Source: a bacterium (GTDB lineage: Bacteria; Pseudomonadota; Gammaproteobacteria; Methylococcales; Methylomonadaceae). Taken from it: DNA of 36,135 nucleotides. A model generated the notes under the pieces. The model was not told the origin of the DNA. It saw only the letters and a program-made list of their open reading frames with translations, and searched no databases. A program made the translations under genes and the position numbers. Below are positions 15,818-26,132 of the stretch, one piece after another. Position 1 is the first letter of the stretch. Each line of letters opens with the position of its first letter. The DNA is taken from assembly GCA_030591965.1 (NCBI GenBank), contig JAUVAA010000011.1, forward strand, positions 1-36,135, written 5' to 3'.

Positions 15818-16911
15818 TGGTTATTGGTATTTTAGGTGCAGGACAATTAGCGCGAATGTTAGCACTTGCCGGCAAGCCATTAGGCCTTAAATTTATCTTT
15901 TTAGACCCAACACCTGAATCTTGCGCGGCAGACTTAGGGAAGCATTTAATTGGTGACTACACAGATAAGGCTTTGCTAACTCAATTCGCAGCAGAAGCCG
16001 ACATTATCACCTATGAATTTGAAAATGTCCCCGTGGAGATCATTCACTTTCTAGCTAAAAGTACCCCTGTCTACCCACCAGAAAAAGCCTTAGCAATAGG
16101 CCAAGACCGCATCACAGAAAAACAGTTTTTCCGTGACTTAGATATTCCTACAGCACCTTTCGCTGCAGTATCCAGCTTAGCTGATTTAGAACAAGCAATG
16201 CCAACTATAGGCTATCCTGCGATACTAAAAACACGCCGCCTAGGCTACGATGGCAAAGGCCAAGTAGTTTTACGTAGCGAGCAAGATTTAGCTGCTGCAT
16301 GGGGGGCGGTACAAAATGCACCTTGTGTGGTTGAAGGCTTTGTCCCTTTTGACCGAGAAGTATCTATTATCGCTAGCCGCAGCGTCTCCGGCGAGACCGT
16401 TTATTATCCTTTGTCTGAAAACACTCATGAGAAAGGTATTTTACGTTTAGCCAGAAACACCTTAAATGACCCACTACAAGCACAGGCCGAGCAGACTATT
16501 AATACCCTGCTCACTGCGCTTGGTTATGTTGGCATTATTGCCCTAGAGTTATTTGCTGTTGGCGATCAGCTAATCGTCAATGAGTTCGCGCCACGCGTAC
16601 ACAATTCAGGTCACTGGACTATCGAAGGCTCTGAAACCAGCCAATTTGAGAATCATCTAAGAGCTATTATCGACTGGCCTTTAGGGGCAACCCATTCGAT
16701 TGGTTATGCCGCGATGCAAAATTTTATCGGGGGCGTACCTGCTAGCGAAAAATTACTGTCTTTATCTCAAGTGCACCTACACTTATACGACAAAGCCGCT
16801 AGAAAAGGACGTAAAATTGCTCATGCAACAGCTAGAACGGACTCATTAGAGAGCTTCACTGATTTAATTGCATCACTTACCGCGCTTGCTAAACAAAGTG
16901 ATGATTCATAA
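15817..16911 (+). CDS. purK: N5-carboxyaminoimidazole ribonucleotide synthase
   Basis: ATP-grasp enzyme that makes N5-CAIR from AIR, bicarbonate and ATP, supplying the PurE mutase encoded just upstream. 364 residues, as usual. The N-terminus IGILGAGQLARMLALAG is the PurK hallmark. LKTRRLGYDGKGQ and VVEGFVPFDREVSII belong to the ATP-grasp fold, and NEFAPRVHNSGHWTIEG is the conserved metal and phosphate region. TAATG coupling with purE supports a two-gene operon. Confidence 0.96.
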   Translation: MVIGILGAGQLARMLALAGKPLGLKFIFLDPTPESCAADLGKHLIGDYTDKALLTQFAAEADIITYEFENVPVEIIHFLAKSTPVYPPEKALAIGQDRITEKQFFRDLDIPTAPFAAVSSLADLEQAMPTIGYPAILKTRRLGYDGKGQVVLRSEQDLAAAWGAVQNAPCVVEGFVPFDREVSIIASRSVSGETVYYPLSENTHEKGILRLARNTLNDPLQAQAEQTINTLLTALGYVGIIALELFAVGDQLIVNEFAPRVHNSGHWTIEGSETSQFENHLRAIIDWPLGATHSIGYAAMQNFIGGVPASEKLLSLSQVHLHLYDKAARKGRKIAHATARTDSLESFTDLIASLTALAKQSDDS

Positions 16912-16960
16912 TTTATAACTTTCCCTTTCACTCAACCTTTATATCTATACTTATATACCT

Positions 16961-17443
16961 ATGAAAAACACTGAAAACCCTGTTGTTTCTATCCATTACA
17001 CTTTAACTAACAAAGCCGGCGAGCAATTAGATAGCTCTATTGGCGCTGAGCCTTTAACTTATTTACACGGTGCAGGCAACATCATTCCTGGCTTAGAAAA
17101 TGCACTTGCAGATAAAACAGTAGGCGATAAACTAACTGTGACTATCGAGCCAGAAGATGCTTACGGTGAGCGTAACGAAGAGCATATCCAAACAGTTCCA
17201 AGAGAAATGTTTCAAGGTATTGATAATATCGAAGTAGGCATGCAGTTCCAAGCAGACTCTAGCAATGGCCCTGCAGTTGTGACTATTACAGCAGTAGAAG
17301 GCGATCAAGTTTCTATTGATGGCAATCACCCTCTAGCGGGTGAGCAACTGACTTTTGATGTGGAGATTACTGAGATCCGTTCAGCCACAGAAACTGAAAT
17401 GGAACACGGCCATATTCATGGCGCAGGTTGTAACCACGACTAA
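16961..17443 (+). CDS. slyD: SlyD-type FKBP peptidyl-prolyl isomerase
   Basis: 160 residues. An FKBP fold with the SlyD arrangement: VSIHYTLTNKAGEQLDSS, then YLHGAGNIIPGLENAL, an inserted chaperone flap around VTIEPEDAYGERNEEHIQTV, and LAGEQLTFDVEI closing the FKBP domain. The metal-binding tail is reduced to HGHIHGAGCNHD, much shorter than the long His/Cys tail of the E. coli protein (196 residues). It acts in the cytoplasm as prolyl isomerase and chaperone. A role in nickel delivery to hydrogenase is less certain with so short a tail. It stands alone, with a nested repeat element after it. Confidence 0.92.
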   Translation: MKNTENPVVSIHYTLTNKAGEQLDSSIGAEPLTYLHGAGNIIPGLENALADKTVGDKLTVTIEPEDAYGERNEEHIQTVPREMFQGIDNIEVGMQFQADSSNGPAVVTITAVEGDQVSIDGNHPLAGEQLTFDVEITEIRSATETEMEHGHIHGAGCNHD

Positions 17444-17462
17444 TCTCATTTCAATAGGCAGT

Positions 17463-17675
17463 TTGGGTTATCTGCACCTTACTAGATAATACCAATCCCA
17501 ATAAATAATCACTGTAATAGCCGTCATTCCCGAAACCTTTAATCGGGAATCCATGTGTCACTATAGATTCCTGCTAAAGCTTGTGCCTACGCTTGACTGG
17601 GTAGCATGCTGGAATGACGGTTTCTCTTGGTTATATGAATTTAAGTATAAATCTATTAGGATTGGTATAACCCAA
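17463..17675. repeat. Nested inverted-repeat element (MITE-like)
   Basis: Three nested pairs of exact inverted repeats share one centre. Outer: TTGGGTTAT (17463-17471) with ATAACCCAA (17667-17675). Middle: ATACCAATCC (17489-17498) with GGATTGGTAT (17659-17668). Inner: CCGTCATTCC (17521-17530) with GGAATGACGG (17611-17620). The inner unit holds a hairpin of its own, ATTCCCGA with TCGGGAAT. The whole 213-base block is non-coding; the inner unit has a relative at 27934-28008. No transposase is present. Confidence 0.75.
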
Positions 17676-17700
17676 GCTATACTCCTTACTCAGGAATCTC

Positions 17701-18171
17701 ATGGACCAGCTACAATCAGGTATTCGCATTACTGTACGCGCAGTTATTGTTCAAGGTAACAAAATTCTTTTAATCAAAAAAGACAGCCCAGCTGATGGTA
17801 TTCGCTATACCTTACCGGGCGGAGCATTAGAATCTGGCGAAACCCTGCATGAAGCCGTCATTCGCGAGTGCCAAGAGGAAATTAATACAGCAGTGGAAGC
17901 TTTCGATATTCTGCATGTTGCTGATTTTTTTATCCCGAAGTTAGTACCTCAACCTTATACGCGCCATCAACTAGAAGTATTAATTCAATGTAAAGCGCCA
18001 ATAGATTACACCCCAAACTCCGGACCTGAACCAGACAAACACCAAGTAGGCGTAGAATGGTTAGCCTTAGATGACTTAAGCAACCATACTATTTCCCCAA
18101 ATTTCTTTGCAGAATTATTAATTAATTTACAATCTAGTGACCATCCCGTCTATGTAGGATCTGTTGCTTAG
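17701..18171 (+). CDS. Nudix hydrolase
   Basis: 156 residues. The Nudix box is clear: GGALESGETLHEAVIRECQE then EI, fitting Gx5Ex7REUxEE. The small residue after it, usually Gly, is Asn here (EEINTAV). The family hydrolyses nucleoside diphosphates linked to another group, using Mg2+ bound by the REUxEE glutamates. The substrate cannot be read from the sequence. It starts directly after the nested repeat element and has no operon partner. The gene converges on ubiD across a gap with two hairpins. Confidence 0.88.
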   Translation: MDQLQSGIRITVRAVIVQGNKILLIKKDSPADGIRYTLPGGALESGETLHEAVIRECQEEINTAVEAFDILHVADFFIPKLVPQPYTRHQLEVLIQCKAPIDYTPNSGPEPDKHQVGVEWLALDDLSNHTISPNFFAELLINLQSSDHPVYVGSVA

Positions 18172-18283
18172 AAGTGCGCACCTACCACCTGTAGTTACGA
18201 ATTTATTCGCACAGTACGGATAACCCCACACCTACAAAGATGACTTACCCAAATTATTCATACGCATTCTTTAAGGTACGTTA

Positions 18284-18324
18284 GTGCAGGATATATATCT
18301 GCACACCTTTCTATACTGAAAGGT
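18284..18324. terminator. Two adjacent hairpins in the convergent Nudix-ubiD gap
   Basis: GTGCAG (18284-18289) pairs with CTGCAC (18299-18304). Directly after it, ACCTTTC (18305-18311) pairs with GAAAGGT (18318-18324). Neither stem is followed by a clear T-run. They may help end transcription from both sides or be a decayed repeat; the nearby words GTGCGCACCTAC and TGCGCACCCTAC suggest the latter. Confidence 0.35.
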
Positions 18325-18364
18325 ATGCAATGCGCACCCTACAGATCAAAGAAACTTAACAACC

Positions 18365-19828
18365 CTATATCCCTAAACTATCCCACAGCTCATCGACTTT
18401 CTTCACGACCTCATCGGTCATAGTGATAGTTCTCCCCCACTCTCTCGTCGTTTCACCTGGCCATTTATTGGTCGCATCAAAACCGACTTTAGAGCCTAGA
18501 CCTGAAACGGGAGAAGCAAAGTCTAAATAATCAATCGGAGTATTTTCCAAAATGGTCAGATCCCGCGCAGGGTCCATACGCGTGGTAATTGCCCAGATCA
18601 CTTCTTGCCAGTCATGCACATCAACATCGTCATCGACCACAATAACGAATTTGGTGTACATAAATTGACGTAAATACGACCACGTTCCAAGCATAACTCG
18701 TTTAGCATGACCGGCATATTGCTTTTTCATGCTAATCACTGCCATCCGATAGGAACAACCTTCAGGCGGCAAATAAAAGTCGGTAATTTCGGGGAATTGC
18801 TTTTGCAGGATCGGTACAAATACTTCATTTAAAGCAACACCTAGCACTGCTGGCTCATCAGGTGGTTTTCCAGTGTAAGTGCTGTGATAAATCGGTGCTT
18901 GGCGCTGAGTAATACACTCGATGGTAAAGACAGGAAATTCACCTACTTCATTATAGTAGCCAGTATGATCACCAAACGGCCCTTCTGGTGCCATTTCATC
19001 AGGGTAAATAAAGCCTTCCAAAACAATTTCAGCACTCGCAGGAACTTGTAAATCATTGGTAATCGATTTTGCGACTTCAGTTTTAGAACCACGCAATAAT
19101 CCAGCAAAAGCATATTCTGATAAAGTATCAGGCACTGGCGTGACTGCCGCTAGAATCGTTGCAGGATCAGCACCTAAAGCAACAGATACAGGATAAGGTT
19201 TGCCTGGATTTTCATCCTGCCATTCTTTAAAATCTAAAGCCCCACCACGATGCGCTAGCCAGCGCATAATCACTTTGTTTTTTGCAATCACTTGCAAACG
19301 ATAAATACCCAGGTTCTGGCGATCTTTATACGGTCCTTTAGTAATCACTAAAGGCCAAGTAATTAAAGGTCCGACATCTTCCGGCCAACAGGTTTGAATT
19401 GGATATTGCCCCAAATCAACCTCATCACCTTTTCTAATAAGCTCCTGACAGGGCGGATTTTTCACCACTTTAGGTGCCATATGTAAGACATTTTTAAACA
19501 CGGGGATTTTATCCATCGCATCTTTCATGCCTTTCGGTGGCTCAGGCTCTTTTAACTGCGATAACAATTCACCCACGCCACGCAATGCGGTGACAGAACT
19601 TTCGCCCATGCCCATTGCCACGCGATCAGGCGTACCAAATAAATTCGCCAACACAGGAATATTATGCCCTTTCGGGTTTTCAAATAATAAGGCCGGACCT
19701 CCTTGTTTTAAGGTACGGTCACAAATTTCAGTCATTTCTAAAACCGGATCAATTTCTTGGGTGATGCGTTTTAATTCGCCCTTTTTTTCCAGTTGCGCAA
19801 TAAAGTCTCTTAAGTCTTTATACTTCAT
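18365..19828 (-). CDS. ubiD: UbiD 4-hydroxy-3-polyprenylbenzoate decarboxylase
   Basis: Decarboxylates the polyprenylated 4-hydroxybenzoate in ubiquinone synthesis with the prenylated flavin cofactor made by UbiX (not in this window). 487 residues, close to the E. coli length. The N-terminus [20 protein letters not shown] is typical. Conserved blocks include [30 protein letters not shown], the active-site stretch [17 protein letters not shown] and [17 protein letters not shown]. Its start overlaps the end of prlC by 4 bases, so it is translated from the HDOD-prlC run. Confidence 0.95.
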   Translation of the reverse strand: MKYKDLRDFIAQLEKKGELKRITQEIDPVLEMTEICDRTLKQGGPALLFENPKGHNIPVLANLFGTPDRVAMGMGESSVTALRGVGELLSQLKEPEPPKGMKDAMDKIPVFKNVLHMAPKVVKNPPCQELIRKGDEVDLGQYPIQTCWPEDVGPLITWPLVITKGPYKDRQNLGIYRLQVIAKNKVIMRWLAHRGGALDFKEWQDENPGKPYPVSVALGADPATILAAVTPVPDTLSEYAFAGLLRGSKTEVAKSITNDLQVPASAEIVLEGFIYPDEMAPEGPFGDHTGYYNEVGEFPVFTIECITQRQAPIYHSTYTGKPPDEPAVLGVALNEVFVPILQKQFPEITDFYLPPEGCSYRMAVISMKKQYAGHAKRVMLGTWSYLRQFMYTKFVIVVDDDVDVHDWQEVIWAITTRMDPARDLTILENTPIDYLDFASPVSGLGSKVGFDATNKWPGETTREWGRTITMTDEVVKKVDELWDSLGI

Positions 19829-21861
19829 GCGGCAATACCATTATGTCTTAATAAGGCATCAATACTCGGCTCACGACCGCGGAATTTAACAAATAAGTCC
19901 ATGGCATCAGCGCTACCGCCCGTCTCTAGAATATGTGTTAAAAAAGCGATGCCAGTTTCTTGATCAAAAATACCGTTTTCTTCAAATAAAGAATAGGCAT
20001 CACTGGATAAGACTTCGGCCCATTTATAACTGTAATAACCGGCCGCATACCCGCCAGCGAAAATATGCGAAAAACTGTGTGCAAAACGATTAAAGGCAGG
20101 CGGAATCATAACGGAAACTTGCTCACGGATTTCATGCAATACCTCATAAATTCGAGCGCCTTGCGCTGGGTCATAATCTTGGTGCATACGGAAATCAAAT
20201 AAACTAAATTCCAACTGCCTGACCATTAACATCCCTGCTTGGAAATTTTTCGCAGCGAGCATTTTTTCAAATAAACTATCCGGTAATGGTGCGCCAGTTT
20301 GATAGTGCCCTGAAATTAGGTCTAAAGCTTCTTTTTCCCAACACCAATTTTCCATAAACTGGCTGGGTAATTCGACCGCATCCCATTCCACGCCATTAAT
20401 ACCCGACACTCCCAAGTAATCCACTTGGGTCATCATATGTTGTAAGCCATGACCAAATTCATGGAATAAAGTCAGCACTTCATCATGCGTTAATAGCGCA
20501 GGATCATTGCCGATCGGTGGTGTGAAATTACACACCAAATACGCAACAGGAGTTTGTATTTTGCCGTCGACTTTTTTACGCCCAACACAATCATCCATCC
20601 ATGCGCCGCCACGCTTTTTCGCTCGTGCATATAGATCAATATAAAATTTACCGCGCAACTCGCCATTCTTATCCATAATTTGGAAAAAACGTACATCTTT
20701 ATGCCAAGTATCAAACGCTGTAATTTCAGTAACTTTTAGGCCGTACAGCTTTTCTACCACAGCAAATAAGCCTTGCAATACTTTAGGTGCTGGGAAAAAT
20801 TGTTTCACTTCTTCTTGCGATAAGTCATAAGCCTGTTGACGCATTTTTTCAGAAAAATAGCCAATATCCCAAGCATGCAACTTAGCCACGCCATAATGCT
20901 CTTTAGCAAAAGCTGTTAGCTCGGCTAAATCTTTTTGTGCCTGTGGTAATGACTTTTCTGCCAATTCTTCTAGAAAATCGGTAACTTGCTTAGGTGAATC
21001 CGCCATTTTTGTCGCTAAAGACAATTCAGCATAATTTTGAAAGCCTAATAACATCGCTTTTTCATGACGCAGCGCAATGGTTTGCTCCATGATTTCAGTA
21101 TTATCCCATTCAGCATTAGCACCTTGATCTGACGCGCGCGTAGAAAAAGCTTTGTACACATCAGCACGTAATTGACGATCATCAGCATAAGTCATGACAG
21201 GCAGATAAGAAGGGAACTGCAAGGTTAGCATCCACCCTTTCTTGCCTTCCTGCTCGGCAGTTTGCTTAGCTTGCTGTAATGCAGAATCAGGTAAACCGGC
21301 TAAATCTGATTTTTTGCTAATGAGTTTCTGCCAATCATTAGTTGCATCAAGTAAATTTTCTTCATACTTACTGGATAACTGCGAGAGCTCTAAACTGATT
21401 TCTTTATAACGCGCCTGTTTTTCATCATCAAGATCAATACCTGACAAACGAAAGCCACGCAATGAATTTTGAATTATTTTTTGCTGCGCAGACTCCAATG
21501 TCGCATAAGTATCGCTTGCAGCAATTTGTTCATACGCTTTAAATAAACCTTTATGCTGCCCCATCGCTGTTGAGTACGCACTTAATTTTGGCAAACAGGC
21601 ATTATAAGCATCACGCAATTCATCGCTATTAACCGTTGAGTTCATATGACTCACTGGCGACCAAGCTTTATTAATACAATCCTCAGACTCTTCTAAAGGA
21701 GAGATCAAGTTTTCCCAAGTATAGACTTCATTCTCAGACAGTAGCGTTTCAACTAAAGTCTGCGCTTCAGTCAATAATTGCTCGATGGCAGGCTTAATAT
21801 GCTCTGCTTTGATTTGCGAAAATTGGGGGAGTTCGGTGCTATTAAGTAATGGATTGGTCAT
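19825..21861 (-). CDS. prlC: Oligopeptidase A (M3 family metallopeptidase)
   Basis: Cytoplasmic zinc peptidase that degrades signal-peptide fragments and other oligopeptides. 678 residues from the ATG at 21861, almost the same as the 680 of E. coli PrlC; a TTG three codons earlier was rejected. The zinc motif HEFGH is at about residues 465-469 in [14 protein letters not shown], and the downstream [17 protein letters not shown] supplies the third ligand region. The C-terminal [17 protein letters not shown] is typical of the family. It lies 77 bases after the third HDOD gene and overlaps ubiD. Confidence 0.95.
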   Translation of the reverse strand: MTNPLLNSTELPQFSQIKAEHIKPAIEQLLTEAQTLVETLLSENEVYTWENLISPLEESEDCINKAWSPVSHMNSTVNSDELRDAYNACLPKLSAYSTAMGQHKGLFKAYEQIAASDTYATLESAQQKIIQNSLRGFRLSGIDLDDEKQARYKEISLELSQLSSKYEENLLDATNDWQKLISKKSDLAGLPDSALQQAKQTAEQEGKKGWMLTLQFPSYLPVMTYADDRQLRADVYKAFSTRASDQGANAEWDNTEIMEQTIALRHEKAMLLGFQNYAELSLATKMADSPKQVTDFLEELAEKSLPQAQKDLAELTAFAKEHYGVAKLHAWDIGYFSEKMRQQAYDLSQEEVKQFFPAPKVLQGLFAVVEKLYGLKVTEITAFDTWHKDVRFFQIMDKNGELRGKFYIDLYARAKKRGGAWMDDCVGRKKVDGKIQTPVAYLVCNFTPPIGNDPALLTHDEVLTLFHEFGHGLQHMMTQVDYLGVSGINGVEWDAVELPSQFMENWCWEKEALDLISGHYQTGAPLPDSLFEKMLAAKNFQAGMLMVRQLEFSLFDFRMHQDYDPAQGARIYEVLHEIREQVSVMIPPAFNRFAHSFSHIFAGGYAAGYYSYKWAEVLSSDAYSLFEENGIFDQETGIAFLTHILETGGSADAMDLFVKFRGREPSIDALLRHNGIAA

Positions 21862-21938
21862 GGAAGTCAATATTAGTTAGAAAGGTCTCGCCAAAAACAT
21901 AAGGCGCATCAATTGGAAATAGCTATATACAAAAGAAA

Positions 21939-23297
21939 TTAAGAAAAAACACTCATTACAGCTTTAACGCGCTCATTTGCTCTCTGCAATATATGCAAAG
22001 AAAAGTCAGGAGTTAACGTGCCATTTGTGAGTTTCGAATACGCAGGAATAGTATTAATATAGGGCAAATGGTTTGCTTGTTGAGAGCCAAAATAACTGTG
22101 TAATTTGGCCAAAATAACAATATCAATTAAGCTCATATCAGCGCCACTCTCATAGTGCCAGTCTTCAGAATGGTGTGGAATACCTGCCAACTCATCAGGA
22201 AAACCTAGAGTATGTAACACCAAAGTGCCTACCGGCGCACGCAAATAAGGTATTGCCTCCTCTAATTGCGTCACCTCAGGATATTCATCTGGGTATTGCC
22301 CAGCAAAATGTAATAGTGGAATCACGCCTATATCACTAATTAAACCCGCTAATAAAGCATCATCAGGGTTTATGGTGCCTACCTCTTCCGCGAGCACAAA
22401 ACTTAGGCTAGATACATATAAGCTCCGCCGCCATAAATTCTGCATTGCGCCCATCAGTTTTTTATCTTTACACTGAAATAGCTGTTTTAAACTGAGCCCC
22501 ATTACTAAATTACGTGTCGCAGTCAAGCCTAAGCGAGTTACTGCATCCTGACAATTAAGAATTGGCGTTATAGGGGCATACAAGGAACTGTTAGCAACTT
22601 GAATTAATTTTGCGACTATTGCCGAATCTATCTGAATAATTTCTACAGCGTCTTGAGTACCAATCTCATAATCCATAGCTGTTTTTAATTTAAAAGCAAC
22701 GTCTGGCAAAGAGGGTAACATCAACCTATTTTCTCGATAAGCGTCAGTGAAGCTATGAAAAAACCGGCTATTATTTAATTGTTCAGGCAGAGCAATATCA
22801 ATCAACTCTACGCAAGACACCTCTTCGATGCTTTTTGCTGTCCAAAGTTTTGTTAAATCAGCGTCAATCAACAATATTTTTACTTCAGTTTTAGCTACTG
22901 CTGTCGCACCAAAAGATTTCCCACTATTAATAGGTAAGTGAGCGCGCGTAGAATTGGCTGCGATTTCATAATTACTTTCACCTTCTGGCTGCAAGATAAG
23001 CTCACCACTCAAAAGATAATAAACATATTGTGCAGGCTGCTGGCGAATAAAAATTATAGACTGCTCTGCATAAGTTAAAATTTTGTGCGGTAAAAAAGCA
23101 ACCTCCTGCTCATCTAAACTCCGCAATGGCACTAAATGTTGTATTTGTTCGTACAATAATTTATCTAAGTCCTCTGCTATAGGTGTCGTGCAATTCTGGC
23201 ATTCAATTAGCTCTCTTTTTTCTATAGGGGCAACACCTACCTTGCCTAGAGGTTCATAGCTCGTCTTTCCTGAAAAAATATTAGTAAACCAACTCAT
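21939..23297 (-). CDS. HDOD signalling protein with degenerate cyclic-nucleotide-binding-like N-terminus (third of three)
   Basis: 452 residues. Residues about 60-170 look like a cyclic-nucleotide-binding fold (QYVYYLLSGELILQPEGE) but lack the phosphate-binding FGE..RxA cassette, so ligand binding is doubtful. The HDOD domain begins near residue 200 with LPSLPDVAFKLKTAM and continues with VEIIQIDSAIVAKLIQVANS and AVTRLGLTATRNLVMGLSLK. HDOD resembles the HD phosphohydrolase fold but usually lacks the metal-binding HD pair, and serves in signalling. It has an extra CxxC (ECQNC) near residue 35 that the paralogues lack. The gene follows the second HDOD gene by 3 bases. Confidence 0.85.
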   Translation of the reverse strand: MSWFTNIFSGKTSYEPLGKVGVAPIEKRELIECQNCTTPIAEDLDKLLYEQIQHLVPLRSLDEQEVAFLPHKILTYAEQSIIFIRQQPAQYVYYLLSGELILQPEGESNYEIAANSTRAHLPINSGKSFGATAVAKTEVKILLIDADLTKLWTAKSIEEVSCVELIDIALPEQLNNSRFFHSFTDAYRENRLMLPSLPDVAFKLKTAMDYEIGTQDAVEIIQIDSAIVAKLIQVANSSLYAPITPILNCQDAVTRLGLTATRNLVMGLSLKQLFQCKDKKLMGAMQNLWRRSLYVSSLSFVLAEEVGTINPDDALLAGLISDIGVIPLLHFAGQYPDEYPEVTQLEEAIPYLRAPVGTLVLHTLGFPDELAGIPHHSEDWHYESGADMSLIDIVILAKLHSYFGSQQANHLPYINTIPAYSKLTNGTLTPDFSLHILQRANERVKAVMSVFS

Positions 23298-23300
23298 AAT

Positions 23301-24617
23301 CTAAGCACTAAAAAGATTCATGGCATCAGCAACTTGCTGCTTTGCATCATGTAGTATTTGTAATGACATACCTGGCGTAAGTCCCTGAGTCCCCATTTTC
23401 TGAAAAGCAGGTAAGTCATGTAAAGCAGGTAAAAAAGGCATATATTCCGAACCTAATAAGCTATGGTATTTAGCCAAAATTACTATATCCACTAAACCAA
23501 AGTCAGTACCACTTTCATAAAACCAGTTATCAATTAAGTAAGGAATTTTTACTACGGTTTCAGGAAAATCCCATTGAGTTAATACTAACTGTCCTATATA
23601 GGCTTGAGATATGCGTAGACACTTCTCTAAATCATCGAAAGATAGGTTTTCTTGCTGATCAGCCAACTTAACAATTGGTAAAATTCCAATATTATGTGTC
23701 AGGCCAGCTAATAAAGCCTCTTCTGGGTCTACTTTTTTGGTAAGCAACGCTAATGTATGACATAGACTAGACACTTTTACGCTTTGCTGCCATGCCTGAT
23801 GCATTTTTTTAGTTAATAGTTTATTTTTGCTGGTAAATAATGCCTTCATGCTAAAACTAGTGACTAAATTACGTGTGGCATTCAAACCCAAGCGATTTAA
23901 GGCCGTGTCACAACTTGAAAAAGAATTTACTCCACGATATAAGGGGCTATTTGCCACTTGAATTATTTTTGCTGCAATTCTCGGATCTAGGTTAACAATT
24001 TTTACCGCTTCAGTAATACCGATATCTTTTTGCACGGCCATACGCAAACGAATAGCAACATCCGGCAAGCCAGGCACCTCAATATTATCAGCCTGTATAC
24101 TGTTTAATAATTTTTGACCAAAAGGGATTTTTTGTAAAGGCCCAACCATAGACAACTGACCAATATCAGTTTTTACTTGGCGACTAGAACTACCCAATAA
24201 TAAGTCTTTAGGTAAATAAATAACTTTTACCTTAGTTTTCGCTATAGCTGTAAACAGGCTTAAGTCGCTACTTGATAAGGGATACAAGGCTTTAAAAGTA
24301 TGTGCTGCTACTTCGTAATGAGCCCCTATTGCATTCTCACACAACACCTCGCCATCAATAGTATAGGTAAGGTAAGTTAAAGGGTCACCCTCTCTATAGA
24401 TAACCTGCCCAGGCTCGAAATCCTCACCTAACACCTCAATCTGCTGTAGCTCAGATTCAGATAGTAGTCGAATCGGATATAATTTTTGTAGAAACGGTAG
24501 GGCTATATTTAATTTCTTTACTGATATTTTTCTTGCTTCAGAACTCTGAGAGACCAAATTGTTATTTTTATACGGCTCACTCTTGACATTCTTAACAAAT
24601 AATTTTTTCCAAAACAC
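23301..24617 (-). CDS. HDOD signalling protein with degenerate cyclic-nucleotide-binding-like N-terminus (second of three)
   Basis: 438 residues from GTG at 24617. An upstream GTG at 24629 also opens the frame, but GGAGG lies just before 24617, and that start gives MFWKKLFVKN, which aligns with the starts of both neighbours. Residues about 60-160 hold the nucleotide-binding-like fold (VIYREGDPLTYLTYTIDGEV) without a full phosphate cassette. The HDOD domain follows from about residue 190: GLPDVAIRLRMAVQKDIG, KIVNLDPRIAAKIIQVANSP and ALNRLGLNATRNLVTSF. It arose by duplication with its neighbours. 55 bases separate it from the first HDOD gene. Confidence 0.85.
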   Translation of the reverse strand: MFWKKLFVKNVKSEPYKNNNLVSQSSEARKISVKKLNIALPFLQKLYPIRLLSESELQQIEVLGEDFEPGQVIYREGDPLTYLTYTIDGEVLCENAIGAHYEVAAHTFKALYPLSSSDLSLFTAIAKTKVKVIYLPKDLLLGSSSRQVKTDIGQLSMVGPLQKIPFGQKLLNSIQADNIEVPGLPDVAIRLRMAVQKDIGITEAVKIVNLDPRIAAKIIQVANSPLYRGVNSFSSCDTALNRLGLNATRNLVTSFSMKALFTSKNKLLTKKMHQAWQQSVKVSSLCHTLALLTKKVDPEEALLAGLTHNIGILPIVKLADQQENLSFDDLEKCLRISQAYIGQLVLTQWDFPETVVKIPYLIDNWFYESGTDFGLVDIVILAKYHSLLGSEYMPFLPALHDLPAFQKMGTQGLTPGMSLQILHDAKQQVADAMNLFSA

Positions 24618-24672
24618 CCTTACCTCCACAACTTAGAAATTCCATCTCCTTAATATCTCATTATTATTTTTA

Positions 24673-25959
24673 CTATGAAAAAGCCCTTAATGCGTTGTTG
24701 ATCTTACCTTTAGCATCATGCAAAATCGCCAAAGAATGTTCTGGCGATAAAGTCGCATCGTCCAGTTTACTAGCTGCCGGAATAGAAGAAATAGCCGGAT
24801 AGACTTTATTGTCTTTTTGCCCTATTTTGCTATGCAGTTGTGCCAATACCACAACATCAAGCACGGACAACTCTTCTGACCGGTGCTGATACCAATCATT
24901 AGAATACAGCGGAATATCAACCAATTCTTCAGGAAAATCCCAACGCTCTAGTACCCGCTTGCCAACCACACCACGAACAAAACCCATCGCCTCCTTGAGC
25001 TCTGCTTCAGTGTAAAAATCACTCGGCAAATTATCTGTAAAGCTTAACAAAGGAATAATACCAATATCGACGATTAAACCAGCTAATAATGCCTCTTCTG
25101 GATCAACTTTACCCGTTTCTTTCGCTAGTACATAGCTAATACTGGAAATATAAATACTGCGTTTCCACAAAGCATCCATATACTTCTTTAACACAGGATT
25201 TTTACTATTAAAAATCTGCTTTAAGCACAAGGTCGTGACTAAACTGCGCGCCCCAATTAAACCAATCCTATTAACTGCCTCCAAACATGATTTAGCGGGC
25301 TGCAGGGTAATATATAAAGGGCAATTGGCGACTTGAATCAACTTCCCTGAAACAACCGGATCTAATTGGATAATTTTAACCGCTTCATGCACGCCGATCT
25401 CTTGCTGCATCGCCTTGCGCAAGTACAATGCAGTATCAGGCATCGCTGGAATTTGCACTTCATCATTCGAGAAATTTTGCACAAATAATTGCAATAAACG
25501 ATTATTTTCATATTCAGGAGGTAATTCTAACTGCTGCCCCTGCTTATCCACTTGGTGCATCCGCATAATTTTTTGCGACACAGCCAAAATACTAACATCC
25601 GTTTTAGCAATTGCCGTCGTCGTATGCACAACCCCTGCAAAAAGCGCGAAACGAGATTTTGGCGATGCGTTATCAATAATATAACTCACACCATTTTGAT
25701 CTGTTAGCTCAACCTCACCCTGTAATAAAAAATAAATACTATCTGCTGGCGTTCCAGCTGCAAACAACGTTGCTCCTTTAGAGAAAATTTTAGCTTTATG
25801 TTCCAAAACAAAGGCCTCTAAAAACTCTGACTTTAGCTGCCGGATAGGAATTAGTTTTTTTAAATCGTCTACAGAAATAGATTCAGCTACACCAACCACT
25901 GAATCAGCCTTAGTTGCATTAGTTTTCTTTGACTTAAAAAAGTCAGGTATTAAGGCCAT
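24673..25959 (-). CDS. HDOD signalling protein with cyclic-nucleotide-binding-like N-terminus (first of three)
   Basis: 428 residues. The ATG at 25959 has GAGG upstream. The N-terminal sensor-like fold is the best kept of the three: KGATLFAAGTPADSIYFLLQ then GEVEL. It is followed by the HDOD domain from about residue 175 (IPAMPDTALYLRKAMQQEIG, IIQLDPVVSGKLIQVANCP, AVNRIGLIGARSLVTTL). First gene of the HDOD-HDOD-HDOD-prlC-ubiD run and divergent from the 582-residue protein, so it probably shares a control region with it. HDOD proteins take part in motility, c-di-GMP and stress signalling in other bacteria; which of these applies here is unknown. Confidence 0.88.
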   Translation of the reverse strand: MALIPDFFKSKKTNATKADSVVGVAESISVDDLKKLIPIRQLKSEFLEAFVLEHKAKIFSKGATLFAAGTPADSIYFLLQGEVELTDQNGVSYIIDNASPKSRFALFAGVVHTTTAIAKTDVSILAVSQKIMRMHQVDKQGQQLELPPEYENNRLLQLFVQNFSNDEVQIPAMPDTALYLRKAMQQEIGVHEAVKIIQLDPVVSGKLIQVANCPLYITLQPAKSCLEAVNRIGLIGARSLVTTLCLKQIFNSKNPVLKKYMDALWKRSIYISSISYVLAKETGKVDPEEALLAGLIVDIGIIPLLSFTDNLPSDFYTEAELKEAMGFVRGVVGKRVLERWDFPEELVDIPLYSNDWYQHRSEELSVLDVVVLAQLHSKIGQKDNKVYPAISSIPAASKLDDATLSPEHSLAILHDAKGKINNALRAFS

Positions 25960-26071
25960 TTTTTCCTCTTTGACTCTAATTCATAGATATAGTTAAGTAT
26001 AGCTTAAAAAGCGCTTAAAACACTATCATCCCTTTTTATAGTAAGCTGTAGCATCGACTTTGTTATACAAT

Positions 26072-26077
26072 TATAAT
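26072..26077 (+). promoter_or_regulatory. Possible -10 box for the 582-residue protein
   Basis: TATAAT in a very AT-rich stretch, 55 bases before the ATG at 26133. No convincing -35 box. The same 173-base gap must hold the divergent HDOD promoter. It also contains two copies of GCTTAAAA (26002-26009 and 26013-26020), 11 bases apart, about one helical turn. Confidence 0.3.
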
Positions 26078-26132
26078 AAGTTTATAAACATATAAATTGA
26101 GACTCACAACATCTAAATAGCAGGTAGCCAAA

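Noticed and set aside
17553-17759. 68-codon plus-strand frame
   Set aside because: It lies in the nested repeat element and runs into the Nudix gene in another frame; no ribosome binding site or recognisable product.
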